The notes: generated by a model not told the origin, from the letters alone. A stretch of 64,000 nt of DNA from Phoronis australis (GCA_002633005.1 NMRA01000023.1:1270396-1334395), one strand, 5' to 3'; counted from the first letter of the stretch, positions 50,877 through 63,050 are shown. Numbers and translations: made by a program.

Positions 50877-51395
50877 AGCAACTCATAATACAAATAGTCA
50901 TGCATCTTCACAAGTCGTTCCTACTACTGTAACTAAGCGCAGCTTCAGGTGACATGAGTGGACTTGTAGTTGTCGCACATAAACAACTACAGTGATTATA
51001 TTAGACTATATGTATAATGTGATTATATTAGACGATATGTATAATAGGATTACTTTCAGATATCAAAACATAAAAGGAAGCAAGGAGACTTTCAAAAATC
51101 ACGAACGCTACCTATAACTAAGTATTGGTTTCAGCAATTTATCTTACTACAAAAGCCGAATTAACGATCTGTTTCTAGTATCAGCAAAACGATTATATAT
51201 CTATGCAAACTGTGTACATGTACAAGGGACACATATCTAAGTACTACAATATAAACTACCGGTGCAGTAACAGGAGAAACTAAAAATAAGGTCACCTTAA
51301 GAATTAACGTAACAGGTTTGGCACATTAATGGACCCCATTAGAAAAGGGACGAATACGGCGCTATAGACGCAAGTAGACGCATTATACCACCTTT

Positions 51396-51567
51396 TATAC
51401 CACAGTATCAGCCTCGAATGGCGAATACAGCGGTGTAGACGACTCGAAACTTGCGGACCGGGTTCGAAACCGGCCTCGGTTCCCGCCAAAATGTTATCTC
51501 GCTAGTGAGATGGGTCAACGGTTATTACACGGTTGTATTGGCCATTCGAGGCTAATATTGTGGTATA
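51396..51567. mobile_element. 172-bp element: inverted termini around a tRNA-like core, copy 1
   Basis: The left end TATACCACAGTATCAGCCTC (51396) and the complement of the right end TATACCACAATATTAGCCTC (ending 51567) are inverted repeats for about 40 bp at roughly 90%. The core has GGGTTCGAAACC, matching a pol III box B (GGTTCGANNCC), and GCGGTGTAGACG in place of box A. It is homologous to 52375-52534 over CCTCGGTT..CCCGCCAAA and the TTATTACACGGTTGTAT segment. A SINE-like core with DNA-transposon-like ends is unusual. Confidence 0.6.
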
Positions 51568-51908
51568 AATAGATTATTACATGTTCTCAGTCGTTATCTC
51601 CCTCATCTAGAGCCCTCCTGGACTCTTGGAGAATTCTCCAAAATCCACTCGAGCTCTAGAATACGGAAGATAACGACTTCCCATGTAATAATCTATATAA
51701 TACGCTATAGGCGATCGTAGACGCAGCTAGTATATATAGATTATTACATGGCGAAGTCGTTATCCCCCGTTATCTAGAGCCCGAGTGGATTTTGGTGAAT
51801 TATCGCCCGAGGGGCGTTAGCCCCGAGGGTGATAATTCTCCAAAATCCACGAGGGCTCTAGATAACGGGGGATAACGGCTGAGAACATGTAATAATCTAT
51901 TTATACCA
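51561..51908. mobile_element. 348-bp nested palindromic (foldback) element
   Basis: The outer ends are perfect 30-bp inverted repeats beginning TGGTATAAATAGATTATTAC (51561-51590 with 51879-51908), continuing imperfectly to about 80 bp. Inside are two hairpins, 51569-51696 and 51736-51900, each bounded by ATAGATTATTACATG and its complement. The second has arms of about 75 bp (CGTTATCCCCCGTTATCTAG, GTGGATTTTGG) and a GC-rich tip, GAGGGGCGTTAGCCCC. Each hairpin has one TTCTCAG arm and one GAAG arm, and the two hairpins are in opposite orientation. No coding capacity. It is a MITE-like family, class unknown. Confidence 0.8.
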
Positions 51909-52374
51909 CATACTAAACGAGAAACATTGCAATGAATCGATTTACCTTTTCTGACTCTCCACGGCTTTGTAACTACTTTCTATGTCAGAGGCCCGGGGTC
52001 GGAGGTCGTGACCTTTTAAGAAAAGCCCGGCTATTTTTGTCAAATAATGCTTTTACTCAACACCAATTGAAAACTTAAATATTATAGAAATAAATTGAAT
52101 TTATAAATTAAGGTTTACCAACTATTATAGCTTAAAACACGTTTTTTTCACGCTAAGCTTCGACCGGGAAATTAGCGTCTGCTAAAGTAGGTTAGCACTG
52201 GTAACTGAATATGATTCTCAAGTCAAAGATCCTGACGACACGATACCCGCATTCAAAGTAGAGATCGGTGATTTACAAGTAAGAGGACATGGGAGAGAAA
52301 TTTCACCGAATTAAGATATCATTTTTATGGAAATTATGTGTCTTATTTTTCGTAGCGTATAAGTACAGTACACT
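51909..52374. other. No assignable feature
   Basis: AT-rich unassigned sequence between the foldback element and the second tRNA-like element. Confidence 0.5.
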
Positions 52375-52534
52375 GCGGTGGTGTAGTGGTAAAGTCGGCG
52401 ACCAGCAATATTAGGGTCCCGGGTTCGACCCCGTCCTCGGTTTCCCGCCAAATCGTTATCTCACTAGTGAGATAACTTTATGGGTTATTACACGGTTGTA
52501 TCTGCCATTTGACGCTAATATTGTGGTATAAACC
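52375..52534 (+). mobile_element. tRNA-derived SINE-like element, copy 2
   Basis: The head has box A-like GGTGTAGTGGTAAAG and box B GGTTCGACCCC at canonical spacing (about 38 nt), as in a tRNA 5' half and T arm. It is followed by CCTCGGTTTCCCGCCAAA, a perfect 22-bp palindrome centred on CACTAGTG (52455-52476), TTATTACACGGTTGTAT and an end at TATTGTGGTATAA. The left inverted terminus of copy 1 is missing here. No complete cloverleaf can be drawn (the acceptor stem does not pair), so it is not a functional tRNA. Confidence 0.65.
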
Positions 52535-52727
52535 ACCTTATACACTGTAGACGCATGTAGACGCAGTATACCACCTTATTCACTATAGACGCTTGCAGAC
52601 GCAGTATACCACCTTATTCACTATACGCATGTAGACGCAGTATACCACCTTATTCACTATAGACGCATATAGACGCAGTATACCACCTTATACACTATAG
52701 ACGCACGTAGACGCAGTATAGGCCTAC
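52535..52727 (+). repeat. Satellite, 38-bp unit x5
   Basis: Units contain ACCACCTTATTCACTATAGA, then CGCATGTAGACGCAGTAT, with minor variation and one 4-bp deletion. The TATACCACC word matches the termini of the adjacent elements, so the satellite may have arisen from them. Confidence 0.9.
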
Positions 52728-52802
52728 CACCAAACTTTTTCCCCGGGGGTGACTCGTATTGACAAGGTGTGCAAAAATTGCTGCTAGTCTCCCTATTGCG
52801 GG

Positions 52803-52970
52803 TGCCAGGTCTGCTAATTCCCACCTCCTTTTGTAGGGTAGAGTTTTTGCCTTTTGGGAACAGAATGGAAATTTAGAGGCCTATTGGACCCCTAGCGGGT
52901 CCCGCAAAACTTGCTGAAAACGTACCACCTACCCGCAACTTTCCACCTTGACGCCAGCTCCTGGCTGTGG
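52803..52970 (+). repeat. Dispersed repeat, copy 2 (pairs with 16334-16512)
   Basis: Same block order as the first copy: GCCAGGTCTGCTAATTCCCA, AGAATGGAAATTTAGAG, GCGGGTCCCGCAAAACTT, CTACCCGCAACTTT. Confidence 0.75.
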
Positions 52971-55900
52971 CTGGAACATTTCCCATTTGACCTGTGGCTA
53001 CTCTTTAACAGCATCTCACGCTATGAAACCACGCAAGCGACCTCTGATTCCGCTGAAGGCAACCCTGGTTAAGGAAAAAAGCTAAATTTATTGTGGTATG
53101 CTCCTGTCCCCGGTTCATTTTGAAACCTATGCCTGGTGCCTACTTAACTAGGGATAAACTGCCAGCCCGCCCGCTCGTTCGCATCTGTCTTTCATTTTAG
53201 CAAAAAATTTTATCTCTTCTTCAAAAGCCTCGTCAACACTCCCAGCCTACTTTCTAAACGAAGTGGTTTGTTAACTCGGCCTCAATCGGTCATAATAACC
53301 TTGATTGGTTAAAAATAGGTTATATCCAATGCATCAAATGAATCAGCACCGGTCAGCGTCATAACAGCCAATCACGTGAATCAGTAACAAGGTGGTATAA
53401 TGATCGAGCTAAGGAAAAGCACGTGTAACTTTAGCTGAATAAAAAGGGTGAATTTTTACTTTTGAAAAAATGATCAAGTCAAAATGTTGCATTATTTTTC
53501 CGGAACATTTGCACACTCAGAGCCCGGGTTATTTTACCTAATCCTAGTTTGCACTTAAAGACCCTAGCATTAGGGCTAAAAATTCCTGTCGGAACTCGAA
53601 ATTTGGTGGATTCACTCGCGATTTGAGCTCGAATCTGGGGTCATCAGGTACAAACTTGGACTAGAATCTTATTTCCATCGACCATAATGTACTTGAGCAC
53701 ATAATGATCGACACTTATGTTGTTCTTGCAAAACGTGGAACGTAAAATGACAAAAAGAGATAATTACAGTTTTCCTCGAGTAAAAAGACTAGACCCCTGC
53801 CCAGAGCCAACGAACAACTAAAATGATACCCCTAACTCGGTCCCCAGTATTCGTGACGTATTCGGGACGAAGCCATCATGCCAGCCCCCGCAAAATACGA
53901 ATTGCGCACAAAAAAAAAAAAACAGCTCACGGACTCACACCAAATAATACGGCCCTGTAGATGAACAGTCTGTGGACCATGTTTACTCGTGCCAAAGCCG
54001 TACTTGCTGTCAGGTACCCAGGTTTGTTAGTAGGCCGAGCCCGGGAAGCCGTGCGTAAGACGTGTTTTGTAAGTATGAGGACGAATTCACGAGTCAGTGA
54101 ACTGAGTTTGACAGCGCGTTAGCCGTGTACTCAAGTCAGGAACTAGTGCTTCAGTTGAACCGTGTTGTTCGACTTGCTTCATTGAACAGTTCAGAGGACG
54201 TTGCAAAGACAAATCCTAATCGCGACATTGATCAGTGAGTGAACACAGCTTTCATACCAGCGAATGATCACCACTAGCTCTGATATTTTTGTTATGTTAA
54301 TTGATGTATGGATTACCCAGTGAAAAAACGACGTGCTTTCCCTGTTAAACAAGCGAGTCACAACTAGTAAGTAAATATACCCAGCATGTCGTGTTTTTGT
54401 GTTGAACTGTACACTTTTAATACGCAAATTATGATTTTTGTTGCTTGAGAGTCGTTTCAACATTTCTTTGGCCTAAATAACTTGCCTCAGGTCCCGCCGT
54501 TAAACTACCGACAATAGTAAAACTCCCACGGTCTCACACCAGCGGCGATATTGACGTTTTCCACCAATGCGCAGGAGGGCAGTGTCTACGCTCGAGTGAT
54601 CATTGCACCAGTAGTACTTGGGGTATACGGAACGATCGAGGCTGTCAGTGTTGGAAAAAGGTAAGTCAATGAATTAGATTAACCGTTAATTAGTTTAAAA
54701 TGCGTTAATTAGAAATAATTTAATCACACTTCCCCCATGTTGACTGCCTTCGTTTATATGAGGGCCACATCTTAGTGAAATATCGATTTGAACGGAAAAT
54801 CATCCAATCTCGAAGGAGGAAGTGCTTTTACTTCCATTTTTGCTTTTATTCATCGTTTTAATTTGCGAATCAGCTAGCTACGAATTGCAACGATCGGGAA
54901 TACAAAAGTCAGATGAATGTGACGATTTGGAAATATGACGAAGTACGGTTGGCAAAACTTGTCAATTAGGCGCTTGGGGTGTCCTGCAAAAATTCAGTGA
55001 GCAACGAAATACTATCAATTCTCATGTGGTTCAAGCAGAAGGGATGAAGTAGAACGCCTTGATGTATAAATTATTTCACGGATTTTTGTAGGGTGTTTTA
55101 CTTATAAAGCCCCGTGCCTTAAGCGCCATCTCTGAAACTCATTCAGTTGACTTCGTAATGTTTTGGGTGGATGTTTTTGTTTATTTAACCAAAAGTTAGT
55201 GCTCTACTACTCGATACTATAAGGCTTGGACTGAATGGAGTTCATTTCTTGCTTCAAATGGACAATTCATTACCCGGCAAACTCGAATGTATTACAGTTT
55301 GAAGTTCCACGATTCCGGATTGACCCTAATAATTAGCGCTGCGTGGGACTTCAGGGCAATAAATAGCGTACGAAAGCTTTTAACCTGTTTGGCGAGGCTA
55401 AACAGTTGTGGATGGTAAAAACGCCAGGAATAAACTTGTTGCCCGTTCTAGTTTTATAATTAGCCTACAATTATTTTGCCGTTCATCATGTTTCTTTGAC
55501 GTTCGTGTGCACCCCGGGTTAAAAGGAACTTAACTGTCGTTTTCGTCTTGTAACAGACATTTTTTAAACTTCTCTTAGATAACTTACGTCTTTGAAACAA
55601 AAGACGGTTCTGTAACCTTTGTCAGCGCTCAAATGTTTGGAACAAGTTAAAAATTTGTAATCGTGACTAACACTTTTAGATGAATACTTGACACCTTTGG
55701 GGGCACCATGCTCCTCCTCGAACCTCACGATCCAAATAGTGCCGAGGGAAATGTATTAGCTAGATAAGGATTTTATCCTTCAAGGGAGTTGCATGACAAG
55801 ACCAGGTGTGAGGTGAGATCAACTCCACAAAACCGTGTTTAACATCTTTTTAGGAAAACGTAAGTGGTATTTAATGTGCCTAGCTGGTCCATATAATGAG

Positions 55901-56249
55901 ACTTACAGTACATTTAGTTTTGGTGTTCAGAAACTTAAACCCAGCTAAGAGTAGACTTGATGGCCAAGCGAGGTTAGTATTTCGCATGTCACACATTCGA
56001 AATAGGACATTTCGTCAAACTCTGCAAATTATATACGTACATGTTTACGAAGCGGTGTTAGAAATCATCATTTCAGTCATAAAAATCAATTTCTTCGGAA
56101 CATTCATCAGTACGTAAAGCAATATGCGAAACTTCAGAATAGCAAGAATCGCCTAGAGCACATATAAACGATTTTTCAATGGGACTCGTATCTGTTGAAA
56201 GCACATGTCCTGTTATACATTTTTTCGTAAAAGACCTTGCCAAAATTTA
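52971..56249. other. No assignable feature
   Basis: No recognisable gene. Open frames are short. 53910-53925 is a poly(A) run of 12. Confidence 0.45.
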
Positions 56250-56450
56250 CATAAGATTCTACTGTGATCTGGCCCGGAGGGTCTAAGATTCTACTGCGAT
56301 CTGGCCCGGGGGGTCTACTGTGATCTGGCCGGGGAATCTAAGATTCTACTGCGATCTGGTTCGGGGGGGAGGGGGGGCTGAGATTACTGTGATCTGGGCC
56401 CGGCGGGGGTCTGAGACTCTAATATTATCTGGGCCCGCGGGGCTAACTTT
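56250..56450 (+). repeat. G-rich minisatellite, ~30-bp unit
   Basis: Repeats of GATTCTACTGCGATCTGGCC followed by CGGGGGGTCTAA, with variants and length differences; about six copies, decaying towards the 3' side. The guanine runs (up to 7) are compatible with G-quadruplex formation. Confidence 0.85.
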
Positions 56451-56733
56451 TGTACTCGAACTCGAACTCCTTTTTTACATTTTACGTCTTGGTGTAACAC
56501 TACAAGATATATGTATGTAATTCTATGTTCGAGTATTTTTGCCAACATAATGCGTGCTGAGGCCCTTGTTCAAAACATCATGCATTCTTAAAATTGAGGA
56601 TTTATACATGGCTGTTGTTATCAAATTCTTTTATAATTACGTTAACAACACTTGTGCTACCAAAATATTTCTATACTTTCAATTTTGGTCCCCGTTTCAG
56701 CATTCACCGCCAGCATTACACCATACCAGGCAA

Positions 56734-56734
56734 N
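56734..56734. other. Single unresolved base (N)
   Basis: Isolated N, similar to those at 14446 and 38563. No duplication was seen around it. Confidence 0.5.
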
Positions 56735-56878
56735 GGGCAATTGAAGACGATTTTTTTACGAACCGATTGCACAAAATATAAAACGTGTAATAAGCATTAC
56801 AAAAAGAAGTAGGTTTCGCTCGCAAACGCTGTGGACCATAAACAAGTAGGTCTCTTAGTATCAAATTAGGAGTTAAAT

Positions 56879-56943
56879 CGTGGTGATGTACTGGTAAAGC
56901 ACGCGCTATATCTCTAGGTCGTGAGTTCGAGTCTGTGGTACTT
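56879..56943 (+). repeat. tRNA-like sequence (SINE head or tRNA pseudogene)
   Basis: Box A-like TGATGTACTGGTAAAGC and box B-like GAGTTCGAGTCT at tRNA spacing, followed within about 25 bp by a T run (12 T). The acceptor stem does not close convincingly. Different from the 51.4/52.4-kb family. Confidence 0.4.
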
Positions 56944-59900
56944 GTAGTTTTCCGTGTTTTTTTTTTTGCCTTTTTTCCTTGGATAATACTTCAGGAATCA
57001 AGGAGAATGCTTGATTTTAGAGGAAAAAACATAATAATTTCCTGGGCGGGAGGGGGGAAACCTACCCCCATTCGGTGCTATACGCATCTACAATTGTGCT
57101 TTGCGCAAATGCTTACAGACAAAATGTTGCCCCCCTTGTGATATCCTAGATCCGCCACTACTGTTGTTGTTTAGTTTCTTCCGCCAGAGTTCCTGCCGCG
57201 ATGGGCAGCCCTGTCCTGGCTCCCTGGCGCTCCCTCATTTTACTTCATTGGTTAGGAACTCAACACAAGAGCACATTTTTGCAATAAAACTCTACAAAAA
57301 GACTGTAATTAGTAATACAATAAGCTTAAATGATAACAGACATGAAGTGTTTATAGAATTCCGTGACAAGCTTTTTGTTGGCGTTAAAACGCAAAGGTGT
57401 GAGTTCACAGGAAAATACCTTTTAATTATACAACGCTCTAAGGAAGCGAACAGCCATTGGAATGACTGGCTAACAGGAAAGATATTCGAACTCTCCAGTG
57501 GTACTCTAGGTCAAAAATAGTGGGACAACCCGGGGGGATTGTTTGGCGCTACTCTATTAATGCTGCCTTTTTCTGAGTTGTGAATAGCCGCTCTGTGTCT
57601 GACAAATTTTGGAATGTTTTGTATCCGTTCTTTTTCAAATTTTGTTTTGTTAGGCATATAGTGTCTGTGAATAAGTATTAATTTTACAGTATTCGTCTCG
57701 CATCCTACCACAGTCTTCAGGTACGGCGTCGCATTCCCGTAAAAATATTCTGCCAAGGTAAAACGCTCCTCGCCCGCCGTGCTAAAGTACTTGAGTAAGA
57801 TGTACCGTAACCATTCGTTTTGCTGGATGGGTCTTCAGCCCAGCGCCAGTTCTTTTATTGATTTACTTTCAACCGAGTGGTTACTTTTTGCTAATATTAC
57901 TCTCTTTGCATGTTTTCATTTGTAAATATCTCCGTTCGTTAAATGTATGAGTGCCAAGTTAAGTACTATAAAACTGGAGTCCCGTGCTCCTGGAGATTGG
58001 TCTTCATAGTAACAGATACTCAGACGTAACAGCGAAGGGAATTTACGGTAAACAGGTCCACGCGTAAATAGGCCGTTGCCGTCACGAAATTAAAGATTTC
58101 TATAAATTTGTGAATTGGTCAAGCAGAAGTGTAATATTCCGTTGAAGTAGCTTGTGTAAAGCGGTAGTGTTGAGTCCATCATTAGTATCGAGTCTACAGT
58201 TTCGATAACATCTGCTATGGGAATCATAACAGGTTTCTTTTAAAAATGCCGTTACAACGTTTCCAGGGGCTATTTAAACGAGATTGTCATCCTGTTCAGA
58301 TAAAATAGGTATTCTCTGAGTAATATTACATTAGTTTGACGTTATGCTTTAGGTTGCAATGAGTCACGTAACTCGACCTGCCTTCCATCTCAACCAACAG
58401 CTTGCAGCCTACTCAATGGAAAAATATAACACTCTGTGTACTGTATCAGCTTCCGGAAGTAACATTAATCGAATGTTATCGTGAAAAGCGTTGTCTTTTC
58501 ATTTCTATTTACATGGTATACCCCAACATGTTGCAATTATATATATTATGTGAATTTTAAAGAGACAGATTGCCTAGGACTTTCATAATGCGTTTATGAA
58601 TATAAGTTAGTTTTTATTGTTAGATGTTTTAATTAAAATTACTAATTAGCTGTGTTTGAATGAGCTTAAGCAGACGTCGTTTTCGATTTTTCGGGCATAC
58701 CGTGGTATTTGACTAAAAGGCAAAATTCATTTTAAATTCTATTTTAGTTTCGAATTCAACGAAACATTTTGTAATTGTAAATTTGCGGCATAATAAACCA
58801 GAAGATTGAGAGAATAAAACGGAAAATGATCTGAAACTGAACACGGGCAGAAGATGCCATCTCACTAACTGATTCCCGTGTCATGCACTTTAAGGTTCAT
58901 TGAGAGAGCGAATCTGTTTAACGTCACAGCCGGCAAGTCCAAGCTTCATGAATTCAATCTATTTGAGACTCCGCGAGGGAAGAAATATAAAAAATTCTGT
59001 ATGTTTTAGTACTAAATGACCACTAAGTCCTGTTTTGGTGATTTCACCCGAAACTGGTTCCGTGACCACCAATACTGAACTAATAGCACTCCTGGAAGAT
59101 AAAAGTATAATTCAGCTAAATCAGTTCATTCTGGTTCTGTAAATGGATCCACGTGGATGTGTTATCCTAACGGCAGTTGATTAGCTCGCCTAAGGCGTTT
59201 GCCACGCTAGTGGATTTCACACACTTTATCAGGAATTTTCAAACAAATACTACAGACCATTGTTAAAGCGTAATAATTATCTATTGTAATTCAAATTTGC
59301 ATCTTTCACGCAACTTAAAAGATATGCTATGATAAAAAATGATTTCATCCTCAAGCTCATAACGAGGCCGGCATTGAAAGGGCGAAAAAAGTCATTGTAC
59401 ACGTACGCAATTTAGAAGTGCTCAGAGTACAAGCCGCTTGCTTGGCAAGAGCTGTAGCTCGTGCGCTCTGACGCTAACCCTATCTCAGGCATTACGTAGC
59501 AGGGTAGTTTAGGGGCACTTAAGTCGGGTAAAGAAACTTGCCTTGATTTGAGTGAATGTCTGGCAGACAACGGTGAGAAATGGATATTTATAATCAAATC
59601 ACAAAAAAATAACGGGAATTGTTGTTTTATAACTCAGGTCAAAGCTTATACTTTCGTTATGTCTATTCCATTCATCAACAATCTGCAGAAAAACGTTTTT
59701 CGGTAGTCCCTGTAAAATGGAGTGTCAAAATGCCATGGATGTTGATAACTTTGGCCAGGCCTTCCACAAGATGACCACCTTTATTATTTACTGCAGATGA
59801 TCTCTCGATATGTTGATGCCAGTTAGAAACCAACTGTTTTCATGTTAAGGATATTTTAGACTGGTTTGTCAGACTTAATCATCTTGTTTCTTGATTTTCG

Positions 59901-60288
59901 TGCTAAGGCCGAAAGTGGGAGGAAATGACAGATCGTAAAATCTGTGTCCATCATCTTTAAGTCATGATTTACTTAACACGCGGCTGATAACGTGGATACA
60001 GGAATTTTGCAAGCATTAGCTTTCTGACGGTTTCTTGTAACAAACACAAGCAACTTTGTCAATCTAATTTGTACTTCTCACGTGACAGATATTAACTTTA
60101 TAATGGTCGTCAAACTCTTCCCAATATATACTTATTCAGTGCGGGCGGATATAAATCAACACTAAACGTGCACATGGACTTGTGATTTTCGATTGAATGC
60201 GAATGAAACATAAAGAAATCGCATGAAATTCTATAAACTTTTAACTAACGAATCTCTAAATCTCTCTCAGTTAAGGGTTGACCCAAAT
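56944..60288. other. Mostly unassigned
   Basis: 57040-57165 has transposon-edge-like words (GGCGGGAGGGGGGAAACCTA, GATATCCTAGATCCGCCACT). An open frame at 57101-57520 ends in a hydrophilic peptide that I cannot assign. Nothing else was recognised. Confidence 0.4.
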
Positions 60289-60380
60289 ATCAATGCGTTA
60301 GCTGAGCTCCGTAGATCATAAGGCTGCACCGAATGTCAATGTGTTGGCTGATCTCCGTTAATCATAAGCCTGCACCGAAT
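60289..60380 (+). repeat. 46-bp tandem duplication
   Basis: TCAATGCGTTAGCTGAGCTC, then CATAAGGCTGCACCGAAT, is repeated once at 60335 with six or so changes. A partial third copy follows. Confidence 0.8.
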
Positions 60381-62549
60381 GCTCCATAAATCACTAAGCC
60401 TGCACTTGCGCCGAAAAAATCTTTCTTTGTCTATAACGGAAACACTGAGTCTAATCCCACAATTCAACACTCAATCTTGCCGTTTCACTAGGATATACCA
60501 GTTAGTTCCCGAGTATACTTACAAAACACTAGCCTTTATCACTCGAGTGGTTTTGCGAGATCTTGCGAGTTCTTTCTTTTTTCGCAGGAAATGCAGTCTT
60601 AGAAACGCTCTCCACTCAGGTTAGAGTTTAGTAACGCTATAGACCTCCTAGAAAAGCAAGACTTTACGAGATTACGCGAGATATTGTCGTGTATTTCAAA
60701 CAGAGACCGTAGAGAGGTTTCAAATTAGAGCACGTAATTTAGGCTACATTTTTCTCTCCGCTAGACAGCTACTGGACTCTACCTCGGATTACGTAGTCAT
60801 GCAGTGGAGCCGCGGGACTCGCGATGCTGAGTGAACATCAAGCAGCATCTTTATTTGATCTTTACTTAATAATGTCGCAAAAAAGTAAAAGAGTTTGCGA
60901 TCGAAAAAAGTGAACTGCATGTGGTTTGGAGAACCCTCGCAACTATAATGCGGTGGGTAGAGCCACACAGCGTAAAACTGTCAGGTACATCTATGCTTGA
61001 CTAACAGGGTTGACGTCAAAGCCAGTGCTCAATCAATTAAAAGAAGTAAATAAATCAAACAAAAACACCACCGGCGTGTTACCAAAAATGGATACTCTTG
61101 GCCAGGGGACCGACAAGGGCGCACTTGTGGAATTGCGGGTAGGACCCGAGGCCAGACGCTCACACGTCTATTATTTAGACATGCACACACTACCTTGGCT
61201 ACGGAAATTCTTTGACTGTCTCATTGATTTGGACTCGACCGCAGTATATTGAACGAATTTGATGACAAAGTTCTTTGATTTGGCATTGCGATTTTTGTGG
61301 AACACGTGCGACCAGAACAGAGAACGATTCCTTCAAAATCCAGGTACGCTTAGTAAGATCTGTGAAGGTTGGACAATCCAAATATCTTTGAAAACCGTTG
61401 CTCGACGAAACGTCGTGTGAAGCCATCTAATGTGGGCAACTGTTTTCTGACTGGTTCAAATAGCATTCGGGCTGAACTCTAATACAAATCATGGTCGTCA
61501 ATGTCACTTTAAACTAAGAAAAAGATTCTGGCAAGCAAATAGTGCTAGTAATAGGAATAGTAATTATTTGTACATGTCTTAGAGTGATATCAGTAGACAG
61601 CCGCAGGAAATAGCTAATGCGTGTTCTATAAACGCTACTTCACGTGTCGGTGTGTTACTGATACACTATATCTTAACTGATTCTAATGCTACGCCATTTC
61701 GGGATTATGTTTGAATAATTGCATCTACTTTCAATGAACAGAAATCAGTTATTTGTACAAAAACGATGGGAGTCATTGAAATCATTAGAACAAAGACTCG
61801 GTTTTGTTATCCAGTAAACTTCATTGATTTTGCCAATACGACTGTCGGTAAAAATGTGTTTTTGTTGAAACCTAATAGACCAGATCACCTTTTATAAAGT
61901 AATGGAACTACGTGAAAAAAATCTTTATTGACCTCATAAACATTCTTTTGAAAGATTCTCATGTAAATAAAATAATGGATTTTCTCCAACACTACTGAGG
62001 TCTGTATCATATCTGTATAAGTCATCATATGTACATCTCGCATTGCGGATGTGCCTTATATCTTACCGTGTAGAAATTTTACAAAACGCACGTTAGTTGC
62101 TGTTAAGGTGGGTGTTGTGGCAGATATTGACGTCACAATTCAGGAATATGTAACAGAAATGCAACGGAAATATTGAAATGACATGCTGAATATTGGACTA
62201 TCATTTAGGTTTCATATTTTAAAGTTTATTGCGAAAACCACAAGATTCTGTAATTAGAGTTAAGCACAGAAAGCGCTAGAAGCCAACATATCTGGGTTTA
62301 ACAGATGTGTTGTTGTTCTACGATTTTTCTCGATCCGCGAGGGCTCCGGAACTTTTGCGATATTTTGGTAGCTACTCCAGGTGCTTCCGAAGGTTCTGTG
62401 TTCAAGGAATGAGAATTTGTTGGTCGGCACATGTTTCAAGACTCAGTAGTTTCCAAAGGAACAAAAGCCACTCAGAAAAATTGAATGAAAATTTGAGTTT
62501 AAATAGCAACCCCTTGCTACTATAACTGACAAAAACTCACATTGACGTG
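60381..62549. other. No assignable feature
   Basis: No recognisable gene or repeat. Confidence 0.45.
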
Positions 62550-63050
62550 TATTAAGATGTCTATGGGCTCACGCATAGACATTATGAATATTGAGATGTC
62601 TATGGGCTCACGCATAGACATTATGAATATTGAGATGTCTATGGGGTCACCCATAGACAACGTGAGTATTGAGATGTCTATGGGGTCACGCATAGACAAC
62701 ATGCATTGGAGTATTGAGATGTCTATGGGGTCACGCGTAGACAACGTGAGTATTGAGATGTCTAAGGGCTCACGGATAGACAACATGGGTATTGAGATGT
62801 CTTTGGGCTCACGCATAGAGAACGTGAGTATTGAGACGTCTATGGGCTCATGCATAGACAACATGCATTGGAGTATTGAGATGTCTATGGGGTCACGCGT
62901 AGACAACGTGAGTATTGAGATGTCTAAGGGCTCACGGATAGACAACATGGGTATCGAGATGTCTTTGGGCTCACGCATAGAGAACGTGAGTATTGAGACG
63001 TCTATCACGCATAGACAACGTGAGTATTGAGATGTCTACGGGATCACGCT
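62550..63050 (+). repeat. 39-bp minisatellite with 162-bp higher-order repeat
   Basis: Thirteen units start at about 62557, 62596, 62635, 62674, 62719, 62758, 62797, 62836, 62881, 62920, 62959, 62998 and 63032. Spacing is 39 bp except two 45-bp units with an ATGCAT insertion and a shortened last unit. Blocks 62701-62862 and 62863-63024 are near-identical, a 162-bp higher-order period. Each unit contains TGTCTATG..CATAGACA and CTCACG..CGTGAG inverted repeats. Because 39 and 45 are multiples of three, both strands stay open for 162 codons (plus-strand unit MSMGSRIDNVSIE). I regard the frames as by-products of the period. Confidence 0.95.

Noticed and set aside
52375-52450. Functional tRNA gene
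   Set aside because: Boxes A and B are good, but the stem ends do not pair and a related copy shows the same flanks, so it is a SINE-like element.
56879-56943. Functional tRNA gene
   Set aside because: The acceptor stem does not pair and the anticodon arm is poor; better seen as a SINE head or pseudogene.
57101-57520. 139-codon open frame on the plus strand
   Set aside because: Starts within transposon-edge-like sequence; the peptide could not be assigned and shows no conserved motif.
62520-63008. 162-codon minus-strand repeat protein
   Set aside because: Produced by the 39-bp period of the minisatellite; the plus strand is open as well.
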